Shown in pieces: positions 10,546 to 19,485 of a stretch of DNA of 60,000 bases (position 1 is its first letter; each line of letters opens with the position of its first letter). The stretch lies in contig RPFO01000644.1 of assembly GCA_009746045.1 (NCBI GenBank), positions 885,180 through 945,179 of the forward strand, written 5' to 3'. A model generated the notes under the pieces. That model was given only the letters and a program-made list of their open reading frames with translations, searched no databases and was not told the DNA's origin. This stretch comes from Mesostigma viride (taxonomy: Eukaryota > Streptophyta > Mesostigmatophyceae > Mesostigmatales > Mesostigmataceae). The translations under genes and the position numbers were made by a program.

Positions 10546-10719
10546 GGTGGTCCTGTCAAGGATACAACGGTAGAATCCTCACATGAGCAGGTGGTCCTGT
10601 CAAGGATACAACGGTAGAATCCTCACATGGGCAGGTGGTCCTGTCAAGGATACAACGGTAGAATCCTCACATGAGCAGGTGGTCCTGTCAAGGATACAAC
10701 GGTAGAATCCTCACATGAA
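10546..10719. repeat. 44-bp tandem repeat, four copies
   Basis: The unit starts GGTGGTCCTGTCAAGGATAC and repeats at 10546, 10590, 10634 and 10678 with almost no change (ATGAGCA versus ATGGGCA at the junctions). It lies 3' of the minus-strand acetyltransferase gene. Confidence 0.93.
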
Positions 10720-10871
10720 CCATCCTGCCTCCCTCGGCGACTCCTCATCCATGAGCATCCCGCAGGGTCGTCATCTATCGTGGCTGGATGGTCATACTGT
10801 GGTCGCAGACATGCAGGGTGCCACCTCATGAATATGTCGTCACCAACCGTCCCGCCTACCTCGGTCCCTGA

Positions 10872-11414
10872 TCACTCGTCGTCCATCACCAGCCGGCGCG
10901 TCATCACCAGCGAGCGCGTGCCCACCCAGTTGGTGGTCTCCTCCACCACGTGGAACCCGTGCCGGGTATACAGCCGCACGGCCGGGTTGCCCGCGCGCAC
11001 GCTCAGCATGACGCCAGGGTAGGGCGCCTGCCACGCGAGAGTGAGCAGCCGGCCCAGCAGGGCAGTCCCGATGCCGCGCCCGGTGTGGGCCGGCTGCACA
11101 GCGATGGCCATCTCGGGGTACCTGCAGTCTACTGTGGGGTAGCTCTGGTCGGGACCGGTGAAGTGGCGCAACCAGGCCGCACCCAGGGGGGTGCCGGCGG
11201 CTTCCCGTGCGATCACGCCAATGTCACCCGGGCGGGTACCCCATTCGCGCACAAATTTGGCCAGGAAGGGCTGCTGCCGGGCCGTCGTTGCGGAATCCGG
11301 ATCGTCGGCCGGCATGCGCGCGGCCTGCACGAGCATCTCCCAGAGGAAGGCTTCGTCGGCCGCTTTAGTCGTGGCCAAGGTGACGTCGAGTGTGCACACG
11401 TCGGCCTTCGACAT
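10872..11414 (-). CDS. GNAT-family N-acetyltransferase
   Basis: Single-exon gene of 180 codons from the Met of MSKADVCTLDVTLATTKAAD. The frame is open 33 codons further upstream to a Met at 11513, but the family-like N terminus (DEAFLWEMLVQAARMP) sits close after the chosen start. GNAT motif A is clear: VQPAHTGRGIGTALLGRLL, carrying the Q/RxxGxG/A acetyl-CoA pyrophosphate loop. Motif B follows as NPAVRLYTRHGFHVVEETTN. The size is normal for a stand-alone GNAT. The FLWEML opening and the lack of introns resemble bacterial GNATs more than typical algal genes, so acquisition by horizontal transfer is possible. The substrate cannot be predicted. No targeting peptide is obvious, which suggests a cytosolic enzyme. 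Confidence 0.85.
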   Translation of the reverse strand: MSKADVCTLDVTLATTKAADEAFLWEMLVQAARMPADDPDSATTARQQPFLAKFVREWGTRPGDIGVIAREAAGTPLGAAWLRHFTGPDQSYPTVDCRYPEMAIAVQPAHTGRGIGTALLGRLLTLAWQAPYPGVMLSVRAGNPAVRLYTRHGFHVVEETTNWVGTRSLVMTRRLVMDDE

Positions 11415-11514
11415 GATGCGCAAGTCATGCAGTTTCCGGCCGGCTTGACATGATCTAGGCCATGAGATCCTTGCAGGATCGGCCGCGTGATCACCTCCAA
11501 ACGGTTCTTGCACT

Positions 11515-12681
11515 CGTTTGATTAATCTCCTTCCACGAGCTTGGCTGCAAGGGTTCTGCCGGGTATGCGGTCACGTCCCAAGCCGTTGCACCGTGCATAG
11601 ATTGAGGGGCGAGCACACCGCTGTGGAGCGATGGATGCTGGCTATCTTCTGATTGGCATCATGAGTGCCTTTCTTGCCGCGAAATAAGTGTAATCCGATT
11701 TCTCCACTGTCTACAGTACCTCGTGCCGAATTGTAGAGCATGCTGGCATTGAAAATCATGCTGTCATGTTCAATGCATCCATCATGATCAATAATTACCC
11801 AAGTTGCTAGGACTTGGGAAAGCACTCCAGGATCGCCATCGACCTAATCCAGCGCAGCCCATTGAGCCAATTCGTGAAGTCTACCGGAGTGGGAATAAAC
11901 TGACTGACTGGCTGACTGAATGGAGACATCAATGGCGACCTGCCCAAAGCAATTAAAGCATCCTACGTTTGTAGGCCTGCCACTGCATGAAAAGGTTGCC
12001 GCAGGTTGACTGTCTCTCTGTGCAGTGTGCTGCATGACTGCTGCAGCCTGCATGTGACTTGGTATTTCCCTGCAAGGCAACTCCAGCTCTGCCCCGCGCG
12101 TTTTCCAAAGATCGATTAAAGGGCGCGAGGAATCTCCAAAGATTCCGCCTGCCAGCGCGGCATGGAGAGCCTCCGTACATTATATTTACGTTGCAAGAAT
12201 TAATCGGGTGGTGACTGCCGAAGTGCCGATTGCCGAACTCATGAATCATGATCAACGTGTCCCTTGCGCACGGAACTGAGAATTTTGGGGGAAATGGAAA
12301 ACAATGGTCTAATCAGGTCTAATCAAGAGACTCATGAAAATGATAGACCAGAGGAAGTGACCATAATTATCCTGATCGAGACATGCTAGTTCGCCATAGA
12401 TCACCAGCTATGCACACGCTCAAACAAGTTACTCAGGTGCAATTTTCCCTCGCCAAAGCAATTATGAGTTCGCTCGGCGATGTTCAGTCCTCAATGTAGC
12501 CAACAATGGTCATCAGCTGTGGGCCCAATTGTTTTCTGCTGACTTGCTGTCCATTCTGCAATTTGCGCAATCGTTGTCACCTGTCCAACGGTGCCATTAT
12601 TTACGAGGTTTCCAACTAGTAGCGCTTTGGAATTTATTTTAGATGGACAACATGAATGGGAAGCGAGGTTAACCACATCAT
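11515..12681. other. Intergenic region between divergent acetyltransferase and sulfotransferase genes
   Basis: About 1.17 kb with no coding frame of interest. It must contain both promoters, since the flanking genes point away from each other. A short duplication, GGTCTAATCA, lies at about 12307-12326. No TATA box or transcription factor site can be assigned with confidence. Confidence 0.4.
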
Positions 12682-14925
12682 ATGCGTCTCCGTGTGGAAG
12701 CCGTTAGCAGCAGCTTGCCTGTACTCGCCCTGTTGTGTGCCCATGTTCTCGTACTGCCGACGTCCGCGGTAGTAAAGCAAGGTTACCTTCCCTCTGCAGC
12801 CATTTGGGAGCGGAACAACCCTGAGGTGGAAGGCAATGCTCGACCTAGCCCACGTGGCGGAGAGCCGACATCAGCTCCTTCCGAGGCTGCTGGGATCTGG
12901 GAACAGCATAATTCAGAAGACAGTTTAGCATTCCCTAATGGCGCCCAGCCGGCACTAGACCCGTCATCGCCCCCCGCAAATGTTTGGAAGCGCGTCAACT
13001 ACCCAAAGTTCGGAAGCAGCCGCCGACCCCGTAAAACTCGCGGACAGCAGCCATTCCGCCCGCCGGATTCTCTAGCACATTGGGAACGGAAAGGGGAATA
13101 CCCGGACGCCAAAGGAGATGCCGAGCCTGCGGGCGTGGGCGGGCAGCCCTCCAATACGCCTGGGTACCGCATGGATCCCGAGCGATTCCTGGACTCTCCT
13201 CACCGTAAAGGTACTGGAGACAATCCCGAGACGCCAGGAGCGCCTCCGCCCAGCCCAGGCGTTCCCCCAGGTGACACCGTGTGGCGGTTTGTCAACCACT
13301 TCAGCGCGGGTGGGCGCGTGGAGCCGGCGCCCCGCACCCACTTCCGCGTGCGCAGGGGGGTGGTTGCGTCCGCGGGCGGCGCAGAACCGGAACCTTCATC
13401 ATCCGGTGGCCATGTCGGAGGCCCATTGGATCCGCCCGCACCTGCCATGGAGGGCGGCGATCCGCACACGAGGGGGCCGCACCGTCTGTGGTGGCTCACA
13501 CACGCCGAGGGGGGCAGCGAGACGTTGACAAGAAGCACCGGTGGGCTGCCCGACACGCCTTCTTACCCCTCGGGCGCGGCTGCATGGGCACAGGGGGAGT
13601 ATGTGCGCGGGGTCGTGCCTGCGCAGGGAGAGCACCCGCGTGCGGCCGCATCAGGAGAGGGACACTATACGCAGGGGGCGGCGCAGGGGGTGGCGCAGGG
13701 GGCGGTGCCCATGCAAGGAAGTGTGTTACAGGGAGCTTCCGGACCAATGGCGCCACAGGGACTGGCCGTACAGGCCGCACCTGCACCAGATATGGGTGGG
13801 GCACCGCAACCAGAGAAGGATGGCGACCACCTGGCGAGCTCGGAGGAGGACGATCGGCCCATCCCGCACGCGCTGCTGGATTGGGTCGAGTCGTTCCTGC
13901 TCGACAGCGGCGATGCCCACGGTTCCAGCCCCGCTCCCGCGTCCTCCATCATGGGCCCGCTCATGGGTATCCCATCATCGGGCTTGCCCAGCGCAAGACG
14001 TGAATGGGACCCCCGCCTGCACGTGCCGGACTTCTTCGTCGTCGGCCAGCAGAAGTGCGGCACGAGCACGCTTTGGTCGCTGCTCTCACGCCACCCCCGT
14101 GTGCGGCATGGGCCAAGCAAGGAGCTGTTCTTTTTCAATTCGCACTGCGACGGCCACGTCCCCCGGTACCTGCGGCTGATGAACGAGGAGGTGCCGGTGC
14201 CGCCTGGCGCGCTGTTAGGGGACTTTACGGCGGACCGGTTCAGCAAGGCGTGCTACCCTGGGCTGGTGCACGCCATCAACCCGGATGCCAGGATTATCTT
14301 GCTTCTGCGGTCCCCCATCCAGCGGTCGATCAGTCGGTACTACGAGCAGCTGGCGCTGGATCACAACGAGCTGGCGCGCACACAGCGCCGCAACATCATG
14401 CGCGGGCCACCCGGGTTCCCATCCTACTCTCTCGCGTTGTTGCAGGTCATCCACACGTGCGTGGCGCTGGGCAAGCCGCTGGCTTTCTGCCTCGAGAAAG
14501 AGAACATCCTCGGCTGGAGCTATTACTCCCCTTTCCTGCGCATGTGGCTTGACAAGTTTGGCCCCCGCCGCGTGCTCGTTCTTTACACCGAGGAGATGGA
14601 CCGTGACGCGCTGGCCACGGTGCGCCTTGTGGAGGACTTTTTGGGGCTGACTCGGCACGACTACGGCCTGCAGCTGGCCCGCACGCACTTCAACACACGC
14701 GGGTGCTACGGGTGGACCAGCACCGTGGGGGGCGATTGCGAGCAGAAGGCAGACGTCAAGCCTGCCCCCATGGACTCGGACAAGCTCGTGCTGCTCACCA
14801 CCTTCTTCGAGCCCATGTTGCGCGACCTGCAGGCGCTGGCGGACAGGGGGCAGATTCGGCGGCCACCGGCAGGGTGGGGGCGGTACACCGGGGATGGCAC
14901 GCAGGGGGATGGCGGGGCCGGCTAA
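12682..14925 (+). CDS. PAPS-dependent carbohydrate-type sulfotransferase, secretory pathway
   Basis: Intronless, 747 residues. Residues 11-31 are hydrophobic (LPVLALLCAHVLVLP core), a signal peptide or type II anchor that would place the enzyme in the ER/Golgi. Residues 32-440 are a Pro/Gly-rich stem with a spaced Trp motif (WERNNPE at 42, WEQHNSE at 73, WKRVNYP at 102, WERKGEYP at 134, WRFVNHF at 201) and a Gln-Gly-rich part (about 310-370). The catalytic domain starts near 445. VVGQQKCGTSTLW holds the 5'-phosphosulfate loop with K458, and LLLRSPIQRSISRYY is the 3'-phosphate site, with R543 and S551 at the expected spacing. This matches the Sulfotransfer_1/heparan-sulfotransferase type. C702 and C712 are a likely late disulfide pair. 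It probably sulfates an extracellular-matrix polysaccharide; the substrate is inferred. The stem is unusually long. Alternative: tyrosylprotein sulfotransferase, less likely from the motifs. Confidence 0.9.
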   Translation: MRLRVEAVSSSLPVLALLCAHVLVLPTSAVVKQGYLPSAAIWERNNPEVEGNARPSPRGGEPTSAPSEAAGIWEQHNSEDSLAFPNGAQPALDPSSPPANVWKRVNYPKFGSSRRPRKTRGQQPFRPPDSLAHWERKGEYPDAKGDAEPAGVGGQPSNTPGYRMDPERFLDSPHRKGTGDNPETPGAPPPSPGVPPGDTVWRFVNHFSAGGRVEPAPRTHFRVRRGVVASAGGAEPEPSSSGGHVGGPLDPPAPAMEGGDPHTRGPHRLWWLTHAEGGSETLTRSTGGLPDTPSYPSGAAAWAQGEYVRGVVPAQGEHPRAAASGEGHYTQGAAQGVAQGAVPMQGSVLQGASGPMAPQGLAVQAAPAPDMGGAPQPEKDGDHLASSEEDDRPIPHALLDWVESFLLDSGDAHGSSPAPASSIMGPLMGIPSSGLPSARREWDPRLHVPDFFVVGQQKCGTSTLWSLLSRHPRVRHGPSKELFFFNSHCDGHVPRYLRLMNEEVPVPPGALLGDFTADRFSKACYPGLVHAINPDARIILLLRSPIQRSISRYYEQLALDHNELARTQRRNIMRGPPGFPSYSLALLQVIHTCVALGKPLAFCLEKENILGWSYYSPFLRMWLDKFGPRRVLVLYTEEMDRDALATVRLVEDFLGLTRHDYGLQLARTHFNTRGCYGWTSTVGGDCEQKADVKPAPMDSDKLVLLTTFFEPMLRDLQALADRGQIRRPPAGWGRYTGDGTQGDGGAG

Positions 14926-15067
14926 ACTAGGCGCGGTTTTATTACCTGGTTGTCACACTATCAATGAATGGTGGGGAAGCCGCTCATTGCTGGGGTTAGG
15001 GAAGCCAGCGGTGCTGATGCAGCTTTCCAATAGTTGTATTTTATGGCTAGCCCAGGCAGGGGGCCGC

Positions 15068-15072
15068 TGTAA
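15068..15072 (+). promoter_or_regulatory. TGTAA poly(A) signal of the sulfotransferase gene
   Basis: TGTAA lies about 143 nt after the TAA stop. In Chlamydomonas and its relatives this pentamer is the main polyadenylation signal. Five bases can occur by chance, so the support is the position alone. Confidence 0.5.
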
Positions 15073-15305
15073 GATCAGTTAGGAACGACAGCGGTCTAGC
15101 CAGCTTACCTGCTGTGTCAATAGCCATTGATAGCTATATATCTAACTCTAGGTACGTTGTTCATTTGTCACGGGCAGAACATTGCTCTGTATCCTACTGC
15201 CGGGTTCTTATGTACATGCCGGGAGCTATAGGCTGCACCCAAGCTGCATATATATTATTGCATGTTGCATGCCAATCTCACCTCCATAATTTATCATTCT
15301 CAATG
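15073..15305. other. Non-coding flank between sulfotransferase gene and LINE
   Basis: No gene recognised. It becomes AT-rich toward the LINE insertion. Confidence 0.4.
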
Positions 15306-15309
15306 AATA

Positions 15310-15944
15310 TATTAATTAATTAATTAATAGACACGTGACTGCGTCACGTGAGCATAAGTCCTCAGTGGGAGGGGAACATGGGATGGAATGGATGGTATAA
15401 GCTATCTAGGTCCTAGTTACAGGGGTGAGGGCACCGCGGCCCGAATCGCTATGAATGCCATACTTGGTCACACGCGGAGCCCCCACAGGCTTGGGGGTGG
15501 TCTCCTTCATCACTACTTGCCATCTATCCTTGCGCACCATCTGCCTCCATATTACAGACAAACCAGGAGGCTGCCCGGGGGTGAGCCCGTCACGTCTAGT
15601 GTAGCACATGTCCATGCCGAGTCTATCACGAAATGTCCACGGGTGGCGGCCCTGCCGCGCGCGGCCGGGGGCACGCCAGGTTAGGACATATCGCCCAGGC
15701 TGGGCGGGCTTGGTGCCAGCTAGTCTATCTGAGGTATCTACCTGATCTGTGCGGGCCAGGTGCCCGGCTAGGCCCAGGCGCCTGTGCCTAATAATGTGGG
15801 AAACATAGGGCAAATCAGCGTACAAATCCTCATTACTAATGTGCAAAGCAAAGGGGATGTTAAGGGCCTTGCGCAGCATCTTGGTGACGGCGCCGTCGAG
15901 TCGTTGCTCCAGCTCCTGCGTCAGTGCCCACGTCTCGGCGCCGT
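15310..15944 (-). mobile_element. 5'-truncated LINE, copy 2
   Basis: Minus-strand copy, read from about 15944 (truncated within GAETW) to an (ATTA)n tail at 15311-15328. The frame 15406-15944 is open and encodes WALTQELEQRLDGAVTKMLR, ALHISNEDLYADLPYV and LAGHLARTDQVDTSDRLAG, then SVIWRQMVRKDRWQVVMKET. This is the region 3' of the reverse transcriptase in ORF2. The open frame suggests a young copy. Both flanks read TGAAT(A/G)TATTAATTAATT, so it landed in the (ATTA)n tail of a neighbouring family A repeat. That makes the exact target duplication ambiguous. Confidence 0.85.
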
Positions 15945-15969
15945 GAATGTATTAATTAATTAATTAATT

Positions 15970-16142
15970 AGGAACATAACTCCGTTGGGAGTATATGTAG
16001 CACATAGCCCAGAGAAGGGGCATATGGCCTATCATACATTCTAAGCTACTTCCTGCAAGGGTGGGAATGTAAACGACCCTTGCTCTAGGTGCACCAGGGC
16101 ACTTGCAGCCCCATGATCTTCAAGCTATGCCCAGCGAAGGGG
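15970..16142 (-). repeat. Family A repeat, copy 5 (partial)
   Basis: Starts GGAACATAACTCCGTTGGGA directly after an ATTA tract and continues through CTAGGTGCACCAGGGCAC, then stops near 16142. It is followed by a scrap of LINE 3' end (ACACGTGACTGCGTCA, about 16191). Confidence 0.7.
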
Positions 16143-16254
16143 GATATATATTCGTGAATATATATCATTAAGTAATTTACATTGAGTAATTTACACGTGA
16201 CTGCGTCAGGTGAGCATTAGTCCTCAGTGTGATGGGAATTATGGGATTAATTAA

Positions 16255-16400
16255 GAACATAACATAAAATTAAGAACATAACTCCGTTGGGAGTATCAAG
16301 GAGACAACCATTGGGAGTATACGTAACATGGCCTTGAGAACGGGGCCTATGGTTTTAAATACATACCATGAGCTACAACCTGCAGGTGGGGGGCCGGTGT
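16255..16400 (-). repeat. Family A repeat, copy 6, left half (target of LTR element C)
   Basis: The left half ends at CCTGCAGGTGGGGGGCCGGTGT. It continues at 27138 with AAACAGCCACCTACTCTGGG and AGGTGCACCTGCACC. In uninterrupted copies these two parts are adjacent, so the 10.7-kb LTR element sits inside this repeat. Confidence 0.8.
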
Positions 16401-17077
16401 TGAAACGACTAAAAATGTTGTGTATGCAACAGCCTCAGTATAAGCATTAGTGTGAAAAGATCTTTATACCTGGGTTAGAGTCTTGACAGATAACTCCACG
16501 TCCAGAGCAGCAATGAAGATGGAACTCCAACAGTTGAGGGATTGAGTCCCTACCCTTGTTAGACACAACAGACAAGTTGTTTCCAAGTCAACTATCTGTC
16601 AGAGTAATAGATGACTTCGAGCAAGGGCTGATTGCTTGATGAAACAAGGAAATCCTTGAATTACACCATAGGTTTGGTTCCCACGTAAGCTTCTCTCCAC
16701 GACCTCCACAAACAGGATAAAGGTCATCGTGCATGCAGAGTCAGCTCAATCCTAATCCGTAAGGACCAATCAAATGCGAGGAAGCACTCAAGGTAAGATC
16801 CTGTCCTCTAAATCCACAAAACAACACAAGGCCAGCACTACAGAATCTCCGTGACCGGGAACAAAATCCACCAGGTACACAAGTCTTAAAGAGAATCTAT
16901 AACTGGCTGAACTGGGCCATTCAAGTACCCCACGTGGATCAGGCCACGACCAATGAGGGTAGAACAATAATTCAGCAAGTCTACTTCGAAGCCTCATAAC
17001 TTCTAAATAATTGTCCCAAAGAACTCAAAGTAAGATCAACAGTAGGAAAACTTTGGATTTAACATTTGGTTGTTACA
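16401..17077 (-). repeat. LTR element C, 3' LTR
   Basis: 677 bp, TGAAACGACT...TTGTTACA on the plus strand (TGTAACAACC...AGTCGTTTCA in element sense). Paired with 26449-27132. Confidence 0.92.
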
Positions 17078-17093
17078 TATTTCCCCCTCAAGA
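17078..17093 (-). other. Polypurine tract of LTR element C
   Basis: TATTTCCCCCTCAAGA on the plus strand, a purine run on the element's sense strand, directly next to the 3' LTR. It marks plus-strand DNA priming. Confidence 0.7.
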
Positions 17094-17210
17094 CAAGAAC
17101 TCCCAGTTCCTGAAAGTCAAGGAGAGTAAAACAACACCCGCCACAATAAACAACACAACAAGAAACAGGAAGTCCACCATCTCTTGGGACAAGCAGATGG
17201 GTGTCGCGTC

Positions 17211-18012
17211 AGTGTTTACTTACGTCATAATCGATCAACTGTGTGACTCTGCGCTCATGTCCCAGTTACTGGCACACTGGCCAACGACGAACCGGCCCTT
17301 TCCCGGGACTGTTCCCGGGTCAGCAGAACGTTTCTCGTCCACAATGCCAACAACATCCCAACCGGATCAAACCACTGTCAATCCTATCAACCATCGTCAT
17401 GGCAACGACATGCAACCACTCACGGGGGCTGCTCCGGGCTGTTCGAGAAGTTTAATAACCCCATGAAGACAACAAACTAGTTGTGAGGGAGAGAAACGAG
17501 CAAACAACGACCACCATGGCCGCTGCGCTGCTCCTAAATACCTCCAAAAATCCCGGCATCCATGCGCTGTCGCATTTGCCAGCAAGCCGCCTGACGTGCA
17601 GTTAGACTGCCAGCAAAATGCAGAGCAAGCCTGTTCGACAACCACGTGCGAGCCAGCACACCGCACACTACGATCTGCGTATCTAGCTTTGTCAGATGGA
17701 CTGAACATCATTCCGTCTGGACAATACAAAAGATTCATAACTGCCAAATGTCACGCACCGGAATATTGCGCAAGCCACCAAGGCTTTGCGCCCCAACGTC
17801 TTGCGCCTGAACCTACTATGTAAGTCAGGTCACCTAATAAGACTGTCACTCTAGAAATTCAGGCCTTTCCGGCGCGGCGCTCCACACCGGCCCAAGGAAC
17901 AAAGCCTGCGGCCTACTGAATCGGAACCAACCAAACGTCAGTATAACGATTCCGATTACGGCAACCGCGTAACTTCTTGAGTGCACGGACGTAAATGATC
18001 ACGGACGTGACA
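17211..18012. repeat. 800-bp direct repeat inside element C, left copy
   Basis: Shares about 800 bp with 18676-19485. The repeat opens TGTTTACTTACGTCATAATC and closes ATCACGGACGTGACA, so its ends are TG...CA. The pair may be the LTRs of a nested element, with 18013-18675 as its internal part. No shared 5-bp target duplication was found, and a T/C-rich tract (TTCCCCCCCAC, about 18106) lies 90 bp beyond the end. Confidence 0.8.
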
Positions 18013-18675
18013 GCTGTCGCGTTTACGTGCCATTATATCCTAGCCTATCACTTGGAAGGCATATCCATAGCAATAGAGTACTCTTGTGTGTGATCCACTA
18101 TATTCCCCCCCACTTTTTAGCTCGAAAATGGGAAGAGCCAAAAAGTAAAAAAAAGAGGATCACATAGGGAAAAAAAAAATCCCACGGCAGGACCACACAT
18201 GCTTTTCAAATAGGCTAAGCAATAACCTCTTCAGTGCTTTTTCAAGGATAAGCATAATCCTCTTCATGGCTTTTTCAAGGATAAGCCGAATCCTCTTCAT
18301 AGCTTTTTAAAGGATAAGCTTAATCCTCTTCCAAGTGCTTGATTCTGCAAGCAGCTTGGGTATATCTCCGGCTCAGGCTGTCCAAACTGAACCCGCCAAG
18401 GGTTGTTCGCTCGTTTAAAGAAACGTGGAAATGATAGGTGTGGTCCTTGACGGCACCACCACCTTCATGACAGGCAGCGCAGCCAGCCGATTATATTATG
18501 AAGATTGCAATAATGCTTTATGATGAAAGCAATGCCCAAAACCATTCATTCCATAACATTTGACAGATTACAATGAATGCCGAGTTGTGCAGTGCCGCAA
18601 CTGTAAGAGTAACTACATATCCTTGAGACCCATCGAAATCACCACAGACCGACCATGACGCCACTGTGGCGCAAC
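18013..18675. other. Spacer between the 800-bp repeats
   Basis: Non-coding. It contains three close copies of an 18-mer theme ending in AAGGATAAGC (18243-18318) and poly-A/poly-C tracts. No protein domain is recognised. Confidence 0.5.
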
Positions 18676-19485
18676 AGTGTTTACTTACGTCATAATCTAT
18701 ATCAACTGTGTGACTCTGCGCTCATGTCCCAGTTACTGGCACACTGGCCAACGACGAACCGGCCCTTTCCCGGGACTGTTCTCGGGTCAGCAGAACGTTT
18801 CTCGTCCACAATGCCAACAACATCCCAACCGGATCAAACCACTGTCAATCCTATCAACCATCGTCATGGCAACGACATGCAACCACTCACGGGGGCTGCT
18901 CCGGACTGTTCGAGAAGTTTAATAACCCCATGAAGACAACAAACTAGTTGTGAGGGAGAGAAACGAGCGAACAACGACCACCATGGCCGCTGCGCTGCTC
19001 CTAAATACCTCCAAAAATCCCGGCATCCATGCGCTGTCGCATTTGCCAGCAAGCCGCCTGACGTGCAGTTAGACTGCCAGCAAAATGCAGAGCAAGCCTG
19101 TTCGACAACCACGTGCGAGCCAGCACACCGCACACTACGATCTGCGTATCTAGCTTTGTCAGATGGACTGCATGAACATCATTCCGTCTGGACAATACAA
19201 AAGATTCATAACTGCCAAATGTCACGCACCGGAATTATATTGCGCAAGCCACCAAGGCTTTGCGCCCCAACGTCTTGTGCCTGACTGAACCTACTATGTA
19301 AGTCAGGTCACCTAAGACTGTCACTCTAGAAATTCAGGCCTTTCCGGCGCGGCGCTCCACACCGGCCCAAGGAACAAAGCCTGCGGCCTACTGAATCGGA
19401 ACCAACCAAACGTCGGTAACGATTCCGATTACGGCAACCGCGTAACTTCTTGAGTGCACGGACGTAAATGATCACGGACGTGACA
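18676..19485. repeat. 800-bp direct repeat inside element C, right copy
   Basis: Differs from the left copy by small indels (CTATATCAAC for CGATCAAC; TGCATGAACATC for TGAACATC). The sequence after 19485 (TGGGTTTTTACATCCC) is not shared with the left copy. Confidence 0.8.

Noticed and set aside
13281-14688. Several 120-240-codon frames over the sulfotransferase gene
   Set aside because: Other-frame and antisense shadows of a GC-rich coding region.
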